From Pyrenula massariospora (Eukaryota > Ascomycota > Eurotiomycetes > Pyrenulales > Pyrenulaceae): a DNA stretch of 64,000 bases. A program made the translations under genes and the position numbers. Within the stretch, counting starts at the first letter, position 1. Every line of letters begins with the position of its first letter. The notes below the pieces were generated by a model that had not been told where the DNA came from, did no database searches, and saw nothing but the letters and a program-made list of their open reading frames with translations. Positions 22,250 through 33,833 of the stretch are shown here, in pieces. The DNA lies in the NCBI GenBank assembly GCA_021030905.1, contig JAGFMI010000009.1, positions 868,001 to 932,000 on the forward strand. The letters run 5' to 3'.

Positions 22250-22928
22250 CATTTGAGTATCAGCGATGTTTTGCTTTTGGTGTTCTCGTTCAGGGCATCA
22301 TCTGTACAGTGCTAAAACAGCGCCACCTGGCCGTAATACGCTATAGTGTAGCGACTATACTAGGAAGACGCTTCTGTTGTCCTCCATCGGTGGGCTCGCT
22401 GTGGAGCTCACTATCAAAAGTCCGGATCATGGCGGGCAACTATGCGTGTACGGTCGATTTCGTTGATTGTAGCAAGATTTGTACCTGTATCAGTGCCTAC
22501 ACTTATGTAATGCCAACCGGCCCCCCATCGCTATGATACAGCAGGGACATAATGTGGATCTCTCTTTCCATTATTACGGAACAAGAACAACAACAAGAGT
22601 CTAAAACAGTGACAAGGATCCCCTTCTCAGATCTTCCCCTAACCTCCCTTCTCGCCCAAATTATCACCTGAATAGATCTAGCATGGATGTGTTTTAGAAT
22701 TAGCCGCCAAAATCCATGGGTAAGTGTGGAATCCAAATGGACATCCTAGTTCTGCTTCATAGGTGCAGACACTGCTCCGTCTCCATATATTCCCATAGAG
22801 CCGCAATGAAATACCTCGGATAGTTGAGGTTTTGCACTTTCAAATTATTTATCTTAAGAAAAAGCCGTGTATTCCTACGCGTTCACCAACCAGAAGACAA
22901 TGAGACTAAGAGGATCATGAGTTATAGG
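22250..22928. other. Intergenic region between convergent genes
   Basis: Lies between the ends of HET2 and the metalloprotease. Frames at 22246-22536 (+) and 22503-22736 (-) have no recognisable features. Confidence 0.45.
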
Positions 22929-24019
22929 TCAGAGCTCGTCGTGAGTTGTGGGAGATCCAACGTCATCATCAACAGTCGGCCAATTGTCCGCGTCTGGATC
23001 ACCTCTCTTTGACCTGGGTGGATCTGTGCGAGGTCCGCACTTACTTGAGATATAAACATCCTAACCAAGTCAGTCTTTTCATCTTCCAATTTTTAATATC
23101 TCGAGGCTCACTAATGCAAAGAGTGCATAATTTTGTGCCGTCGTAAGCTTAATTGCGTCTGGGTTTGTAAAGCAGACATAGGGGTCGTAGCTTTTGTTGC
23201 TATCCCCAATGTGTTTACCGAGTACGTAATCGCCAACCTTGACCCAGTGGACTAGCTCGTGCAAGTGGATCGCACCACGAACGAATGACTCCCATCCGAC
23301 CGATCCAGGAGTTGTGTGGCAATTGAGTGATGACAAGTCTCCAAATGTCACTAATTGCGGATGGTCAGTCAAGCTAATTGCCATCAGGTTCGCGTCGCGG
23401 ACATGTCTGCGCGAACTCAAAGGACATGGGCGACGGAGGGGCTATACATACTCTTGGTCGGGCACCAGTGCCACTGACCAGTGTTAAAATACATGTAAGC
23501 GATAAGACCCTGCGATTCCTGCAAAATGCACTTTGTCGCATTGAAAGGATATTTGGGATCATGAACCATATATGTTGCATGAGAAAGAGTATTCGTAGCT
23601 TGCCACACAGGTGGGTCGTTGAGCCAGTAGTAGTAAACAATCCTCTCGAAAACAGCTTTCACTTTACTCGGATCGTTCTTTCCGAACCATCGAACAAAGC
23701 TTGGATTGTTCGGACTCGTAGCGGACTGAGCAGACCTCGCCAGCATGAGAAGGTCACTGTAAGTGCCATGTACGTAGGTCGCCAGCCTTCTATCGTCTTG
23801 GTAAGGTGGCACGGGGATTTCTTGGAAATTGGAATACTGCCACTCGTTCAGATTTGGCCAAAACCACGACGGATAACCCATGACCCCCAAGGAGTTTGAA
23901 GCGATCTCGGTGCCTGTGTATTGATCTGTCGCTAAATGTTGCTGTTCATTGCCAAGTATTAAGCAAGATTGCAAGATGACGACCAAGGAGACCCCGAGTA
24001 GGGATATTAAGGATCGCAT
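22929..24019 (-). CDS. Secreted HExxH metalloprotease-like protein (M35/Asp-zincin-like)
   Basis: Three exons, 24019-23448, 23406-23112 and 23060-22929, give 332 residues. A signal peptide is evident (MRSLISLLGVSLVVILQSCLILG). The mature part has a YPFNATKCILQESQGLIAYM region and a zinc motif HLHELVHW with HExxH at 240-244, followed by DPYVCF and AQNYALFALDVYISSKC. That last stretch resembles the C-terminal helix of fungal M35-like proteases, where a Tyr- and Ala-rich helix precedes the end. The third zinc ligand is not certain; candidates are Asp residues 5-20 positions after the motif. The first intron is only 41 nt, and frame continuity needs donor GTATAG, three bases inside the better-looking GTATGT. 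Probably a secreted peptidase; the substrate is unknown. Confidence 0.72.
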
Positions 24020-24535
24020 ATTGTTTGCCGGCCTTCTTGGTGCTCTTGCCTTGCTACCTTCGACCTATATTTCATGTAGAGAGCTAGATCTAGTGCATCA
24101 TCTTCAGAATTCTGTCTGCACCCGGCAGAGGAAGATACGTCTGCATTTCATTGATCATGCTCTGTTGTCGACCTATGGGCTTTGTTGAGGATAATAAGGC
24201 CGTGGGCTGCACCCCTCAATCCTGGTGAGTGACAAAGAGGTGTCTGTAAATGGAAGTCTCAGAAAGAGCTTCAACGTATGCGTGAAACATTAGCCGGTAG
24301 TTTGGGCGGGGTTGAGACTAAGTGTCTTTGTCCTGGTGGTTGCCACACAGGCTGACAGGTACGGGCGTCACAGTACGGATTAAGCATGTGGTTCTTCTTT
24401 GAAGTATCAAAGGTATATATCAAGCATCCTGTCCTTTCCATAGTGCTCTTGGAATTGTTCAGACATTTACTCCGCGGTTCAACACAGGCTTTGACCAGGT
24501 GTTACCATTACTGTTGGTCCAACCAATATTATCTC
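24020..24535. promoter_or_regulatory. Divergent promoter region between metalloprotease and small beta-rich protein
   Basis: About 520 bases separate two divergent starts. A TATA-like GTATATATC at about 24412-24420 lies 116-124 bases before the preferred ATG of the plus-strand gene. An ATG further upstream at 24386 is also in frame, but it precedes the TATA-like box. Confidence 0.35.
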
Positions 24536-24982
24536 ATGATGGGGTCAAACCCAATCACGATACAGATCCCGGCGGGTGATGAGTGTTTCATGAGTTGCAT
24601 ATCACACGCAGCATACAGGCAATTCATGACCGTGTCCGTCGGTGGGTTCGACTACACGTTTACTGGTACTGGAGAGAACGTTCCCATGAAACGGACAGAC
24701 AACAATAGCACGACTCTCACCTTCGATCCTTCGGACAACGTTCAATCAGCTGTCTTCAGGTTTCAGTACTCGACGACCGGACCCAATGGATACCGACAAA
24801 TGGCTAGAGTCTCTGCGCCACAAGTAGTCAACAATAATGGCATGAATGAGACTTATCTTACTTCGGAGGATAGTACGGACAACGATGACAATGATACATA
24901 CTGCACAGTCGTCTGCGTAGCACCGCCTTCACTATCCCGATGGATGTTCCTTCACCACCCAAAAAGTGCGCAGCACAATTAG
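24536..24982 (+). CDS. Small beta-rich hypothetical protein
   Basis: About 148 residues from MMGSNPITIQIP; the open frame extends upstream to 24386. The body alternates hydrophobic and polar residues as in a beta sandwich (TVSVGGFDYTFTGTGE, then TTLTFDPSDNVQSAVFRFQYS), followed by an acidic TSEDSTDNDDNDTYCT stretch that could bind calcium. No signal peptide is seen from the preferred start. A 36-nt in-frame segment at about 24579-24614 starts GTGATG and ends CACACGCAG; its removal would tighten the first strand, but it is short for an intron. I do not recognise the family. The last 20 residues have a different character and may come from an unspliced 3' intron. Confidence 0.5.
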   Translation: MMGSNPITIQIPAGDECFMSCISHAAYRQFMTVSVGGFDYTFTGTGENVPMKRTDNNSTTLTFDPSDNVQSAVFRFQYSTTGPNGYRQMARVSAPQVVNNNGMNETYLTSEDSTDNDDNDTYCTVVCVAPPSLSRWMFLHHPKSAQHN

Positions 24983-25700
24983 AAGTAAGATCTTTAACTA
25001 TTAGAGTCATTAAAACGGGTGCGAATGGAAGAGTACAAAGATATGCATGAGAGGAGACTGCGAAGGAAGTATGACTTGGAGACAAAGGAGCTTGGATGCT
25101 CCGCAGCGAGTCTTTCTGTTTCAAACGACCCTGGGAGAGGGTAGACCGTGGCTCTGGCAGCAAATGGATGGTTGAGAATACATACAATATTGAAAGCTTG
25201 TAATCTTAACTAGTACTGTGAGGTGTTTGAATTCACAAGCAGATCGACCCACCTTAGCCATTTAAGACTGGGGGGAACCCCTCCGAGTTAGAGAAGCATC
25301 AAGAGGCTCAATCCTTAATGGTTCTGACATGAGGCGGCTGCCAACTATGTGCTGTTCGGAAATGGCAAGGTTGCTTACTAGTGAAACATATGATTAACCT
25401 CTTTACTGATTACTCGTCTTTCAGGATTTATCAAAATAATCAATTGCAAGACAGGGCCGTGGAATTCAAACGTAGGGATAGGGAAGGCATAAAGCTCATG
25501 TCCGTAGCCGCACTTTCTCGCGCAAATACAATCGCATCCTTGTTAGTCACGGAGGATATGGAGTTTGAAACGTCAGCACTCCTTATAGAAGCTCACATAT
25601 GTACAGAAAGATCCAGAGGCACAAAAGTAGCTCAGTCAGCAATATATGCGACCTCAAACCACCCGTACACCTTACATTAGTCCTCTTCAAATACATCCCT
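24983..25700. other. Intergenic region between convergent genes
   Basis: No gene supported. The plus-strand frame 25381-25680 has no domain and lies in the 3' flank of the GH55 gene. Confidence 0.45.
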
Positions 25701-28469
25701 TCACGCCCACCTCTCACCTTCCTTCAACCACCCCTTCGTCTCCTTCAATCTCCTCCCATGCACCCCCAACCTCCTCCTCTTATCCTCCCTTTTCACCGAG
25801 CGCACAGAGCCATAGCCCCGCCCCTCATCACTATACACCGCCCTACGCTTAACCCCTCCCTCCGCCCCACCAACCTCCCTCCTCACCAAGCCCCCATACC
25901 CTCCCTGCTCCTGCCCCAAAAGCAGCGCCCCCACAACCGCACCCCAACCCCCCGGATTATCCTCTGCCGCAATCACATGCCCCTTCTCTGACCTCTCACT
26001 CCCAACGCGCACCACATTCTCCACCCCCTTCGTCCCGATGCCATACCACCCCAGATCCGTGGTCGCACCATCCACATACGCAGCGTTCGTCTGACACCAC
26101 GGATTCTCAGGCGGGCAGGCGGTGAAGTTGTTGAAGAAGGTCCAAAAGCCGGAGCCGTGGATACGGAGCGACGACGAGTCCAGAATGCGCGTGTACCACG
26201 CCATATGGCACTGCGCCACATCGATCGCGACATCCGTCGCATTCCTCCCCAGCGCCGCGGTCGAGCTTGATAGCGCAGCCCTCGTCGCCGTCACCGCCGC
26301 CATCGCCCCAACGCTGGTATTGGACGGGCAGTTACTAAAATCCGGGTCTGAAAACCTTGCATCCGGCACCCACGGGCCCGGCGCCACGTCTGGCGCATTA
26401 TACCCCTGCCAATATGGTGTCTCGCTCTGCTTCATCCCCACGTACACATCCTTCGCCCCGACGAAACTGTACTGGTACAGCGTATTATGCTCGAACGCAG
26501 TCCCCAACAGCCACGTCCCGCCCTGCGCCTCGATCAGCGCGCCCCGCCCCGTGGCGATGGTCTGCCCGTTCGTCCCGTCGAGGTCGTGGTCCGCCGTCCA
26601 CCCCCACATGTTCTCGATGTACGCGCCAGCCGAGGGGGTCATGTGGAGGAGGAGGAAGGCGGCCTTGCAGGTGACAGGGTGTAGGGCGGAGGTGCAGACG
26701 TCGCGGACCAATGACCCTTTGGCGCCGCCGATGCGGAAGTGCGTGTTCCAGAGCGCGACGGCGCCTGGGTAGGAGCCGCGCATGGAGATTTGGAGGAGGA
26801 TGGTGCCTGGGAGGACGTCGGCGACGGTGAGCAGGAGATCAGAGATCTGTGCGGTGCCGACTTCGCCCGGGTTGCCGAGTTGCATTAATGGGGTGGGGTT
26901 GGAGGCGTCGGCGAAGAAGGGGCCGGAGGCGCTGATGGCGGCGATGGCTTCGCCGACGAGGCGCGAGTTGCAGGGGACATGGATGGTGGAGGTCACCAGA
27001 TAGGTGCCGGCGGGGAAGAAGAGGATTGAGTTGGTGGCGGCAGCGCGGGCGAGGATGGCGTTAAGGGAGGCGGTGTCGTCTGTCTTGCCGTTGCCGAATA
27101 CGGGGAGGTCTGGGACGGATTTGACGTTGATGAATTGGGTAACAGGGACATCTTGGTAGGTTGGCGGTGAGAGAGAAAGATATTTGCCGCCGGCCAGGAG
27201 TTGTGCTGGTTGATTAGTGGAGTAGGAGTGGCCCGTTATATTGGAACCAAGAGTGGGTGGCTGATAGACTGTACCGTGGGTCCAGGTGTCTGGGATGCTG
27301 CCAGTTTTGAGAACCGAATTAGATAGCGTGACGGTGCTGTTCGAGCCAGAGGTGATGAAATTCTCAATTGTGATGGCACCAACATTGGTAGCGTTGCCGT
27401 TGATAATGGTAGGTGTGTCACTTGCAGAAGAGTCGAGAAGGGACAAGCTACCCATGACATCTCCCGACATACTGTCAATTGCAACGCCACATGAGGTGAA
27501 TTTAGCATTCTGAACCACCAAATCAAAAGCATGCGAGACATTGATGGCAGTGCCGACTCCTGTAAAAGTGAGGTCTTTCAAAAGGTACTGCTGGTTGCTG
27601 AAGTTGATCCCACACGCTCCGCCGTAGAAATCCAAATTGCCAAGCAAAGTACCACTTCCGCCCTCTGGCATTGCAATACCGGTGTGTGAAGATGACTGTG
27701 GCATGTTGAAAACGACATTTGTCAACTGCGTGGCTTGAGAGATGGACCAGTCAAGAAGGATGAATGAGGTATGATTGGCAACGCTCGTTGAGTCCAAGAT
27801 AACGTTCTTCATGCCAATGTAGAAATTCGTTGTACTGGGTTGGTTTGGATCTTTTGCATAGATGAGATAATCTCCGGAAAAGTTGCCTGCAACTTTAATC
27901 GTAGGACGATTCTGGGGATTGCCCACAATGAAAGTGTTCAAATAGCTTTGAATGGGATAGGTCAAGAGATATGTCTTCGCAAGTCAGCTATGCACTGTCC
28001 ATGCGAATTGCATGGTTTACTAACGCCACTAGGAAAATAAATCACCGCTGGAGCTCCAGTGGTTCCATAGAAAAAGCTTGTATTATCTCTTGTGGTGTTG
28101 AATGCCGGTCCAGCTAGTATTCCATATCAGCTTCTGACATAGTTGGGATCACTGGTATCCCACCGTAGTTAATGGCTGCAACGAACGCATCGGTATCATC
28201 ATGCAAACCATCTCCGACAGCCTTAAAAAGTGTCAGTTGTAAGTTGACCACGTCAATTGCAATGAACATACTCCAAAGTCTTTAACATTACGGTAGACTT
28301 TCCACTGATCTCCATTGGTGATGAATGGAGAGATCCCATTGTGAGCAATATTCTCGTACCAGAAAGAAGATGTAGGAGGGGTTTTGGTGACATTAATGGC
28401 GGCTGCTGTAGTCCTAATTGCGAAGCATAGCTGTAATGCAAACGATATGTACATTGAAAGTAAAAGCAT
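25701..28469 (-). CDS. Secreted glycoside hydrolase family 55 (exo-1,3-beta-glucanase-like)
   Basis: Four exons, 28469-28272, 28221-28164, 28113-28025 and 27974-25701, give 872 residues; introns are about 50 nt each. A signal peptide is present (MLLLSMYISFALQLCFA). The N-terminal domain opens FWYENIAHNGISPF and continues NVKDFGAVGDGLHDDTDAF and VIYFPSGTYLL, the hallmark of the first pectate-lyase-like beta helix. The second helix opens VKSVPDLPVFGNGKTDDTASLNAIL. Two tandem right-handed helices of this kind define GH55, which releases glucose from laminarin-type beta-1,3-glucan. It probably acts on fungal wall or plant/algal glucan outside the cell. The last 90 residues are odd: after a Gly-rich stretch they become strongly basic (RREVGG, VKREDKRRRLG, GRRLKE), unlike typical secreted GH55 ends, and the DNA there is GC-rich. 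Confidence 0.9.
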
Positions 28470-29434
28470 TGCCGATATCTATTTGATTCAAAGAACGAGA
28501 GACAGGTGCAGATGCAGTCCAAAAAGAATGGTTAGAGTGGGCAAGAAAGAGCGACTCAAAGGAATGTGCAATTGAAAATGCGTAGGGAGTGTACACAACG
28601 AAGGAATGAACAGTTCCAATGAATGACTGAAAATAGTGAAAAGTAGGTGATCCTACATCCATCGCGGTGAAGGGTATTCATATCAAGGCGCTGCGCCGAC
28701 CGTTCGCGGCTGTGGGACGAAACACCGAAAACTCTATCGATGAACTTTTGCGGTGCTTGAGAGCCTGTTTGGGAAGTCGGTTCTGGCGATGGCCGACTTT
28801 GGATCAGCCAGGCGGATCCTAGCGTCGACTAGATGAGCCCGCTGGAGTGATTGTGGAGCCTTTTCACACCTCATTCCTAGCGGACATGAGGGTGATTGGG
28901 CATCGAAGATGGCGAAAAAGCTCCGGATGATGCGCATGTTGGTAATCTCAACCTCTAACCCTGACAGTATCCATGCTCTACTTTCATGACTGCGATTATC
29001 GATGTCTTTTTCTTCTCGCGGCTAGGATCAAGGTCGAATGAGAGATGGCAAAGCGGCGGGCACGGGGCGGGGTGGTGGGCAGAGACCTTTCAAGGCAGAT
29101 GGGGGCCAAATTAATGCGCGCGTGGGGGACCTGCCAAGACTGACTTCGACTATCCCCGAAGGCGTTACTCGCGCGTACTTTTTCAGATTACATACTGTAA
29201 TAGGAGATGGATTTGAAGGGCACATGTTCCACTTTTTGGCCCTGGCCTTGGAACGAACTTGCTCATTGTGAGAAAAGTCTTCTGAGCCTCTTTTGACTCT
29301 TTCGCCGGCCTCGATTAGAAATGCAACTTAGGAGCATCTTAGAATCTCTTACGACAAATTTTGATATCATGTTGAGATTAATTTCTTGGGCTAAATTCAG
29401 GGTCACTCTTTCAATCTAGCACCACAGACATCGA
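28470..29434. other. Intergenic region, GH55 promoter and carboxylesterase 3' flank
   Basis: About 965 bases. No gene is supported; frames at 28734-28937 and 29028-29225 (-) and 29038-29271 (+) lack domains. Confidence 0.45.
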
Positions 29435-31550
29435 TTAACTCCCAGTCAACATAGCATACACTTCTTGTAAGCCAGTAATGAATGCAGTCAACGTCGCTGC
29501 GTCAGCATAAGGGTTGCCTTGTTCCACCTCTGCCAAACACTATGTCAGCTCTTTTTGCATTTGCTGCGTGCTGACAGGTTGGTTGTCTTGGTCGCAGTAC
29601 TTACCGAGTAATTTTTGGATAGCCGCTAGCTGTGCAGGAGTCGCGTTTCCACCGATTGCGACAGCGCTCAAGGTCGTGAGGAGCCCTTGTAGCTGCGCAG
29701 GAAGTCCCATCACGGCATCAACGACTGGACAAAGAGTTTCTTCAGTCGTTTGAGGCGCGAAGCTCGGTTGGGTCTCATTGTTGTATGCTAAACGCACCAA
29801 TGAATTCCCTAAAACTTAGAATTAGTCTCATACCATCGAGAGGGGTACTTTCTTCTCAGGAGGCAAGCGCACTAAGGAGATCCCCTGCCTCCGGCCATTG
29901 TGCTAATCCGTTCACAGGATCTTTCGCAAACGCAGCCCAGGCTTTGCGGATTGTGCTTGCCATGGATGCCTCAACATCGGAGTCAGGTATGCCGGTAACA
30001 TTAGCTGCGGTTCCAAACACGATAGGTAGCTCAGAAGTGTGATAATTCGATCCCAGTGGTTTTATATATGTATTCGAATAGTTGCCTCCAAAGTATTGAT
30101 ATCGCCAAACCGGGACACCCTGTTGCGCGCGAAATTGAGCAGCTTCGTAGGCCGGACAAGTAAAACTTGAAAACGTTATCAGATCAAGGATAGGTTGAAC
30201 AACGGCCACGGGAATTGCATCGGCTTGCGCCTCGGTGATGTTGGTATAGGCAAGGGCGACAGCAACAAAGAATGCAGCTTCGTTGTTCGTGCTACCAGTC
30301 AAGGTTGGTAGTTTAGCAAATTGGCCGGTTTCTGCCCTTGTAGCAATATCACTGGGAACAACCTTGTTATCTGCGAATGGTCCGAATCCGCTGATGAGAG
30401 CAGTCAACTGAATAGACTCAATTGCGCTCAGTATTTCTTCCACAGTTTTGCCCCTCATGCATTCGACGGTGGCTTGACCGGCTTCCTCGCCACCGCAGCC
30501 TGCATTTTGTGAAGCTCTATACCAGTTCGATTGGACTTGTTCTTGTGACGAACCAGCGGCAAACCCGCTATTCGCTACACCAGATTCTGGAATCAATGCA
30601 TGCGCGATAGGGTCATTCGGATATCCGTAAGCGATAAGATCAGTGGAAGCACCGCCAGCGGACTGTCCAAACACAGTGATACGACCAGGATCTCCTCCAA
30701 AGGATGCAATGTTATCTCTCGTCCATTCTAGAGCCAGTCGCTGATCTAAAAGACCAACGTTCGTGTCCTGCCCTGGGGCACCTGAAAATCCAAAAATGTT
30801 CAAGCGGTAGTTCGCCGAGACAACGACGACGTCCTCTTCATTGGCTAGGGTAGCCCCGTTATAGATTGGACATGCCGTGTTTCCGGTGGAGAAACCTAAA
30901 AGGGTTAGAAGTGTAGTTCCGAAAGGTGTTTCCTCCTACCTCCTCCATAGATCCAGAAGAGAACAGCTTTTTTATCTTCTCCAGACTGTGGTTTAGTCCA
31001 AATGTTGAGAGTCAGGCAGTCCTCATCGAGAATATCACCCTCTTGGGCTAGAGCACGTAGGATTTTCTCTCCAGCTGGTCCAGCAATGTAGGCCTCAGAC
31101 GTCGGGATGCGATTGCACGGACAGTCCCTACCCGTCGAATATTTAGATATTTAAAGTGACTGTCTTACATGGACTTGGGCTTACGGGCTCTTGTACCGTG
31201 TAAGTATATACGTGATTGCATAAGGCCATGAACAACGATTTTTTAAGAGACAAGACAGAACTCACAAAAGTGGTCGCGTCAATTGTTCCGTTGGCAGCCG
31301 CAACAGGGACTGGTGTATTGAAACGCAGGTCTCCCACCGGTGGTTGTGCAAAAGGAATTCCCAGATATTCGGAAACGTCCGAATAGATGTCAGAAGCCTT
31401 GCCTTGAGCTGAGCCCGATTTTGTTTGGACAGTTCCACCAATATCAGGTGTCTGGCGATATTCGACTGCCGCCGCTCTCGCTGCTGGTATCTCCTTGGAG
31501 ATCCAGATTGAGATTGCAAGCGCAACTGCTTGGATACATTCAAGTCTCAT
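29435..31550 (-). CDS. Secreted type-B carboxylesterase/lipase with 5-nt microexon
   Basis: Six exons, 31550-31266, 31189-31185, 31127-30940, 30895-29873, 29808-29605 and 29529-29435, give 599 residues. The signal peptide starts MRLECIQAVALAISIWIS. Family motifs: YLGIPFAQPPVGDLRF, then SPDCPC, EDCLTLNIW, the YGGG oxyanion loop, the elbow FGQSAGG with the catalytic Ser, STNNEAAFF with Glu, and NYHTSELP with His. The triad is intact, so it should hydrolyse carboxyl esters outside the cell. The second exon is only AGCCC: it is bounded by AAG and GTAAGC and is the only path I found that keeps the frame into the DCPCN exon. The 64-nt fourth intron uses a weak GTGCGC donor; the stronger GTATGA site would leave a 25-nt intron and an in-frame TGA. 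Confidence 0.85.
31185..31189 (-). other. Five-nucleotide microexon of the carboxylesterase gene
   Basis: Sequence AGCCC on the minus strand, flanked upstream by TACAAG and downstream by GTAAGC. It joins ACCACTTTT (T-T-F) to GGACTGTCC in another phase, giving TTFSPDCPC. Homologues read F-G-P-x-C-P at this place. The flanking introns are 76 and 57 nt. Confidence 0.65.
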
Positions 31551-32320
31551 ATTCGTCGATTAGAAGGGACAATCTGTGCCGGCGAGGAATTCGCCAAGGT
31601 GTGCAACATTTTGACATTTCCCCATATATTTCAAGGACAGGAGCAAATCTCCTGTGTCCGGCATTGTTCCAGTCACTGCCTCGGCAACATTTGACATGGT
31701 CTGCTCTACAAAAGCAACCTCTCATACCATCTGCCAGACAGGAGCAATGTTTGACAACTTTCGCTGTGCAAAATCTAGCAAACATTAGCGAAGTACACAA
31801 AGGTTTGCTAAGGAAAAAGTTCGAAGCGAGGGGATGCAAACCAGTCCCAGCCAGTCAAGAGTGGAGAAAGCGCAGTCTCTCCGAGGCAGACGAGGATGCA
31901 TGCTTCTTAGCGGGGGCAGATCCTGCAGGGGCTCCCTAACCTAATTCGCTTCCCCGCAAAGACTCTTCTCTTAAGCGTATCCGTGTTGTCCAGCCTCAAC
32001 TGCCAATATTCATCCACCTGATCATGGCAAAAATGCGGTAGATTCGCGTCTCCTTGTGAATCGTACCACCTCATGCTAAGAGGCGCCTCCCAGAAAACGT
32101 CCTCTCAAATCCAGAATACACTTTGGCCAGCAAGCCTATCCCATGCTTGTGACTCTTTAACAAGGTTTAATGGACGTGCAATTCCAGCACAGAAGTTATC
32201 TTCACCAAGATCTTTACCCTTAACTTCTGCAAGGCCTTTCCGTTCCGATAATAGTCTGTAGATCATTGACCAGGAATTTCGCCTAGGGACCCTCAGTATG
32301 TCGACAATTCCTCATCGCCG
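31551..32320. other. Intergenic region
   Basis: Holds the carboxylesterase promoter; a TATA-like AAATATATG on the minus strand lies near 31624-31632, about 75 bases before the ATG. No gene supported. Confidence 0.4.
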
Positions 32321-33024
32321 TCAATCCTCAGATAGATCGTAGTCAAGCCACATGCTAACCTGCGGAGTGAGTCGAATCGCATCTGCGATGTCTTTTCTAG
32401 AGCCAACCCCAAGCTGCAACGTTCCATCATCGAGACCTTTCCAATGTACTGATCCTTGCATGAAGCGCGTGGGACAGGAGGAACCGCAGATTCTCCTGTT
32501 TTCGTACCAGGTGGGATCTGTTTGGAACAGCCAGTTGTCCACAGAGTGATAACCCCCTCGCAAACAAAGGCGACCGCACATAGAGCATAGCTGCATCAGC
32601 TTTGGCCGCCGACATATCCAGTTCTCATGAAACCTCGCGTGATAGGTAAGACCGAAGGATCCAATCTTGGGAACTATGCTTTTCGTCGCTATCCAGAGGA
32701 GGTATTTACATGCTAAGGCAAGAGATACTGCCCCTCGTAGTGCATTAATGATCGTCCACTTCTTTTCCTCATTCCAGGACAGGAAGTCGTCGACAAGAGC
32801 AAGTGCTATGGTACATCGCTCGAAGATCTCCAGCAGGATTTCTGTTGGCAGTCTACTGAAAACTGAGGTGGAAGGTGACTTTGTAGTGCTCAACTCGATA
32901 TTCTACACTTCAGTCAGCCGAGCGTTGTATTTGGCTCAGCCTGACCTACCGTCGGAATGAATATCAGCGCTCTCTGTATCAAACCACCTGAGTCTTTCGT
33001 GTGGGCTGCAAGAGCAAAGTCCAT
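32321..33024 (-). CDS. F-box-like protein with CxxC-GGxHS signature, paralogue B
   Basis: Exons 33024-32950 and 32902-32321 (intron 47 nt, donor GTAGGT, acceptor GTGTAG) give 218 residues. Exon 1 encodes only 25 residues and ends RALIFIPT. Exon 2 opens NIELSTTKSPS, then the F-box-type FSRLPTEILLEIF (residues 40-52), ALACKYLL around 87-94, and the signature C131-x2-C134 followed by GGYHS at 141-145 and NWLF. The intron is in phase 0. Exon 2 begins without an ATG, so gene finders may start it at TTG. The spacing of the F-box, the CK pair and the Cys/His signature is nearly identical to paralogue D, 0.8 kb away on the same strand, indicating tandem duplication. It may be a substrate adaptor of an SCF ligase with a zinc-binding recognition module; this is inference. 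Confidence 0.75.
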
Positions 33025-33833
33025 CACTCGAATGATGGAAGAAGACCAAATTGAACTCAAAAGCCCCACATCGTGGAGCGCATGTCGGAAGATGAGAAGA
33101 TGCCCTTTGATAAAGAGAAACATACAATGTCTGCCAGAGATCCTTATCAATGAAAAGTTTTACGGTCCTACTGTCGGTAACACTCTAAGTCAACAATGTA
33201 GTTTGCCAGCAAAAGAAATGTCACATCTGCAGCATGCTGTCATTGGTGACGTAGTCCTCTCCAAGCGTCTCCTCGGAGATTGTTTAAGTCTTCGACGATG
33301 CCGACGACAGTGACAAGTACATCAAAGCGAACGACTTCAGCAGCAACCCCGGGAGTGTCGTCCCAGACATACCTCAGCGACGGTGTCCATGTGGGCGCTG
33401 CCGTTGGACCACCGCGTAACTATGATCAAGCATACAGCGGTGAGGCCTGCAGTACATGAACTCTTTATAATCTCGAAAAAGTGAAGAAGGCTCATTCTTA
33501 GAATGCTGCCGCCTAATGGGCCAGTAACCGCTGCTTACTGGGTGCTTGAACCCCAGAGGCAGAGAAAGCACCGGCTGGGAAGGCACAGGAAGTCAATGGT
33601 GTGGTATCTACAGTTAGGCTTATTACCACGATGTCCGAGCCAGAAGAAGGTGCAGGCCCGCTCTCTCGTCGCGTACTGACCCAGTTCCGATATTTTCAGC
33701 AACGTGCAGATTGATCTTCCAGAAGTACTGAAATATGGTCCGAGGGTTATTGCGAGCAACAGGGCTTCAACACCATTGAAGATTCTCCCGACCTTCGTCT
33801 TGTGCAACTCTATAATAACCCCTCGCCTTCACC
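33025..33833. other. Spacer between the two tandem F-box-like genes
   Basis: About 810 bases. Minus-strand frames at 33374-33586 and 33535-33807 overlap and have no F-box or Cys/His signature, so a third tandem copy is not supported. Confidence 0.45.

Noticed and set aside
26122-26772. Plus-strand 216-codon frame
   Set aside because: It is antisense to the GH55 main exon; the GH55 assignment is far stronger.
31340-31939. Plus-strand 199-codon frame
   Set aside because: It overlaps the first exon of the carboxylesterase and has no domain.
33374-33807. A further tandem copy of the F-box-like family
   Set aside because: Frames lack the LP-x-E, C-x2-C and GG-x-HS features.
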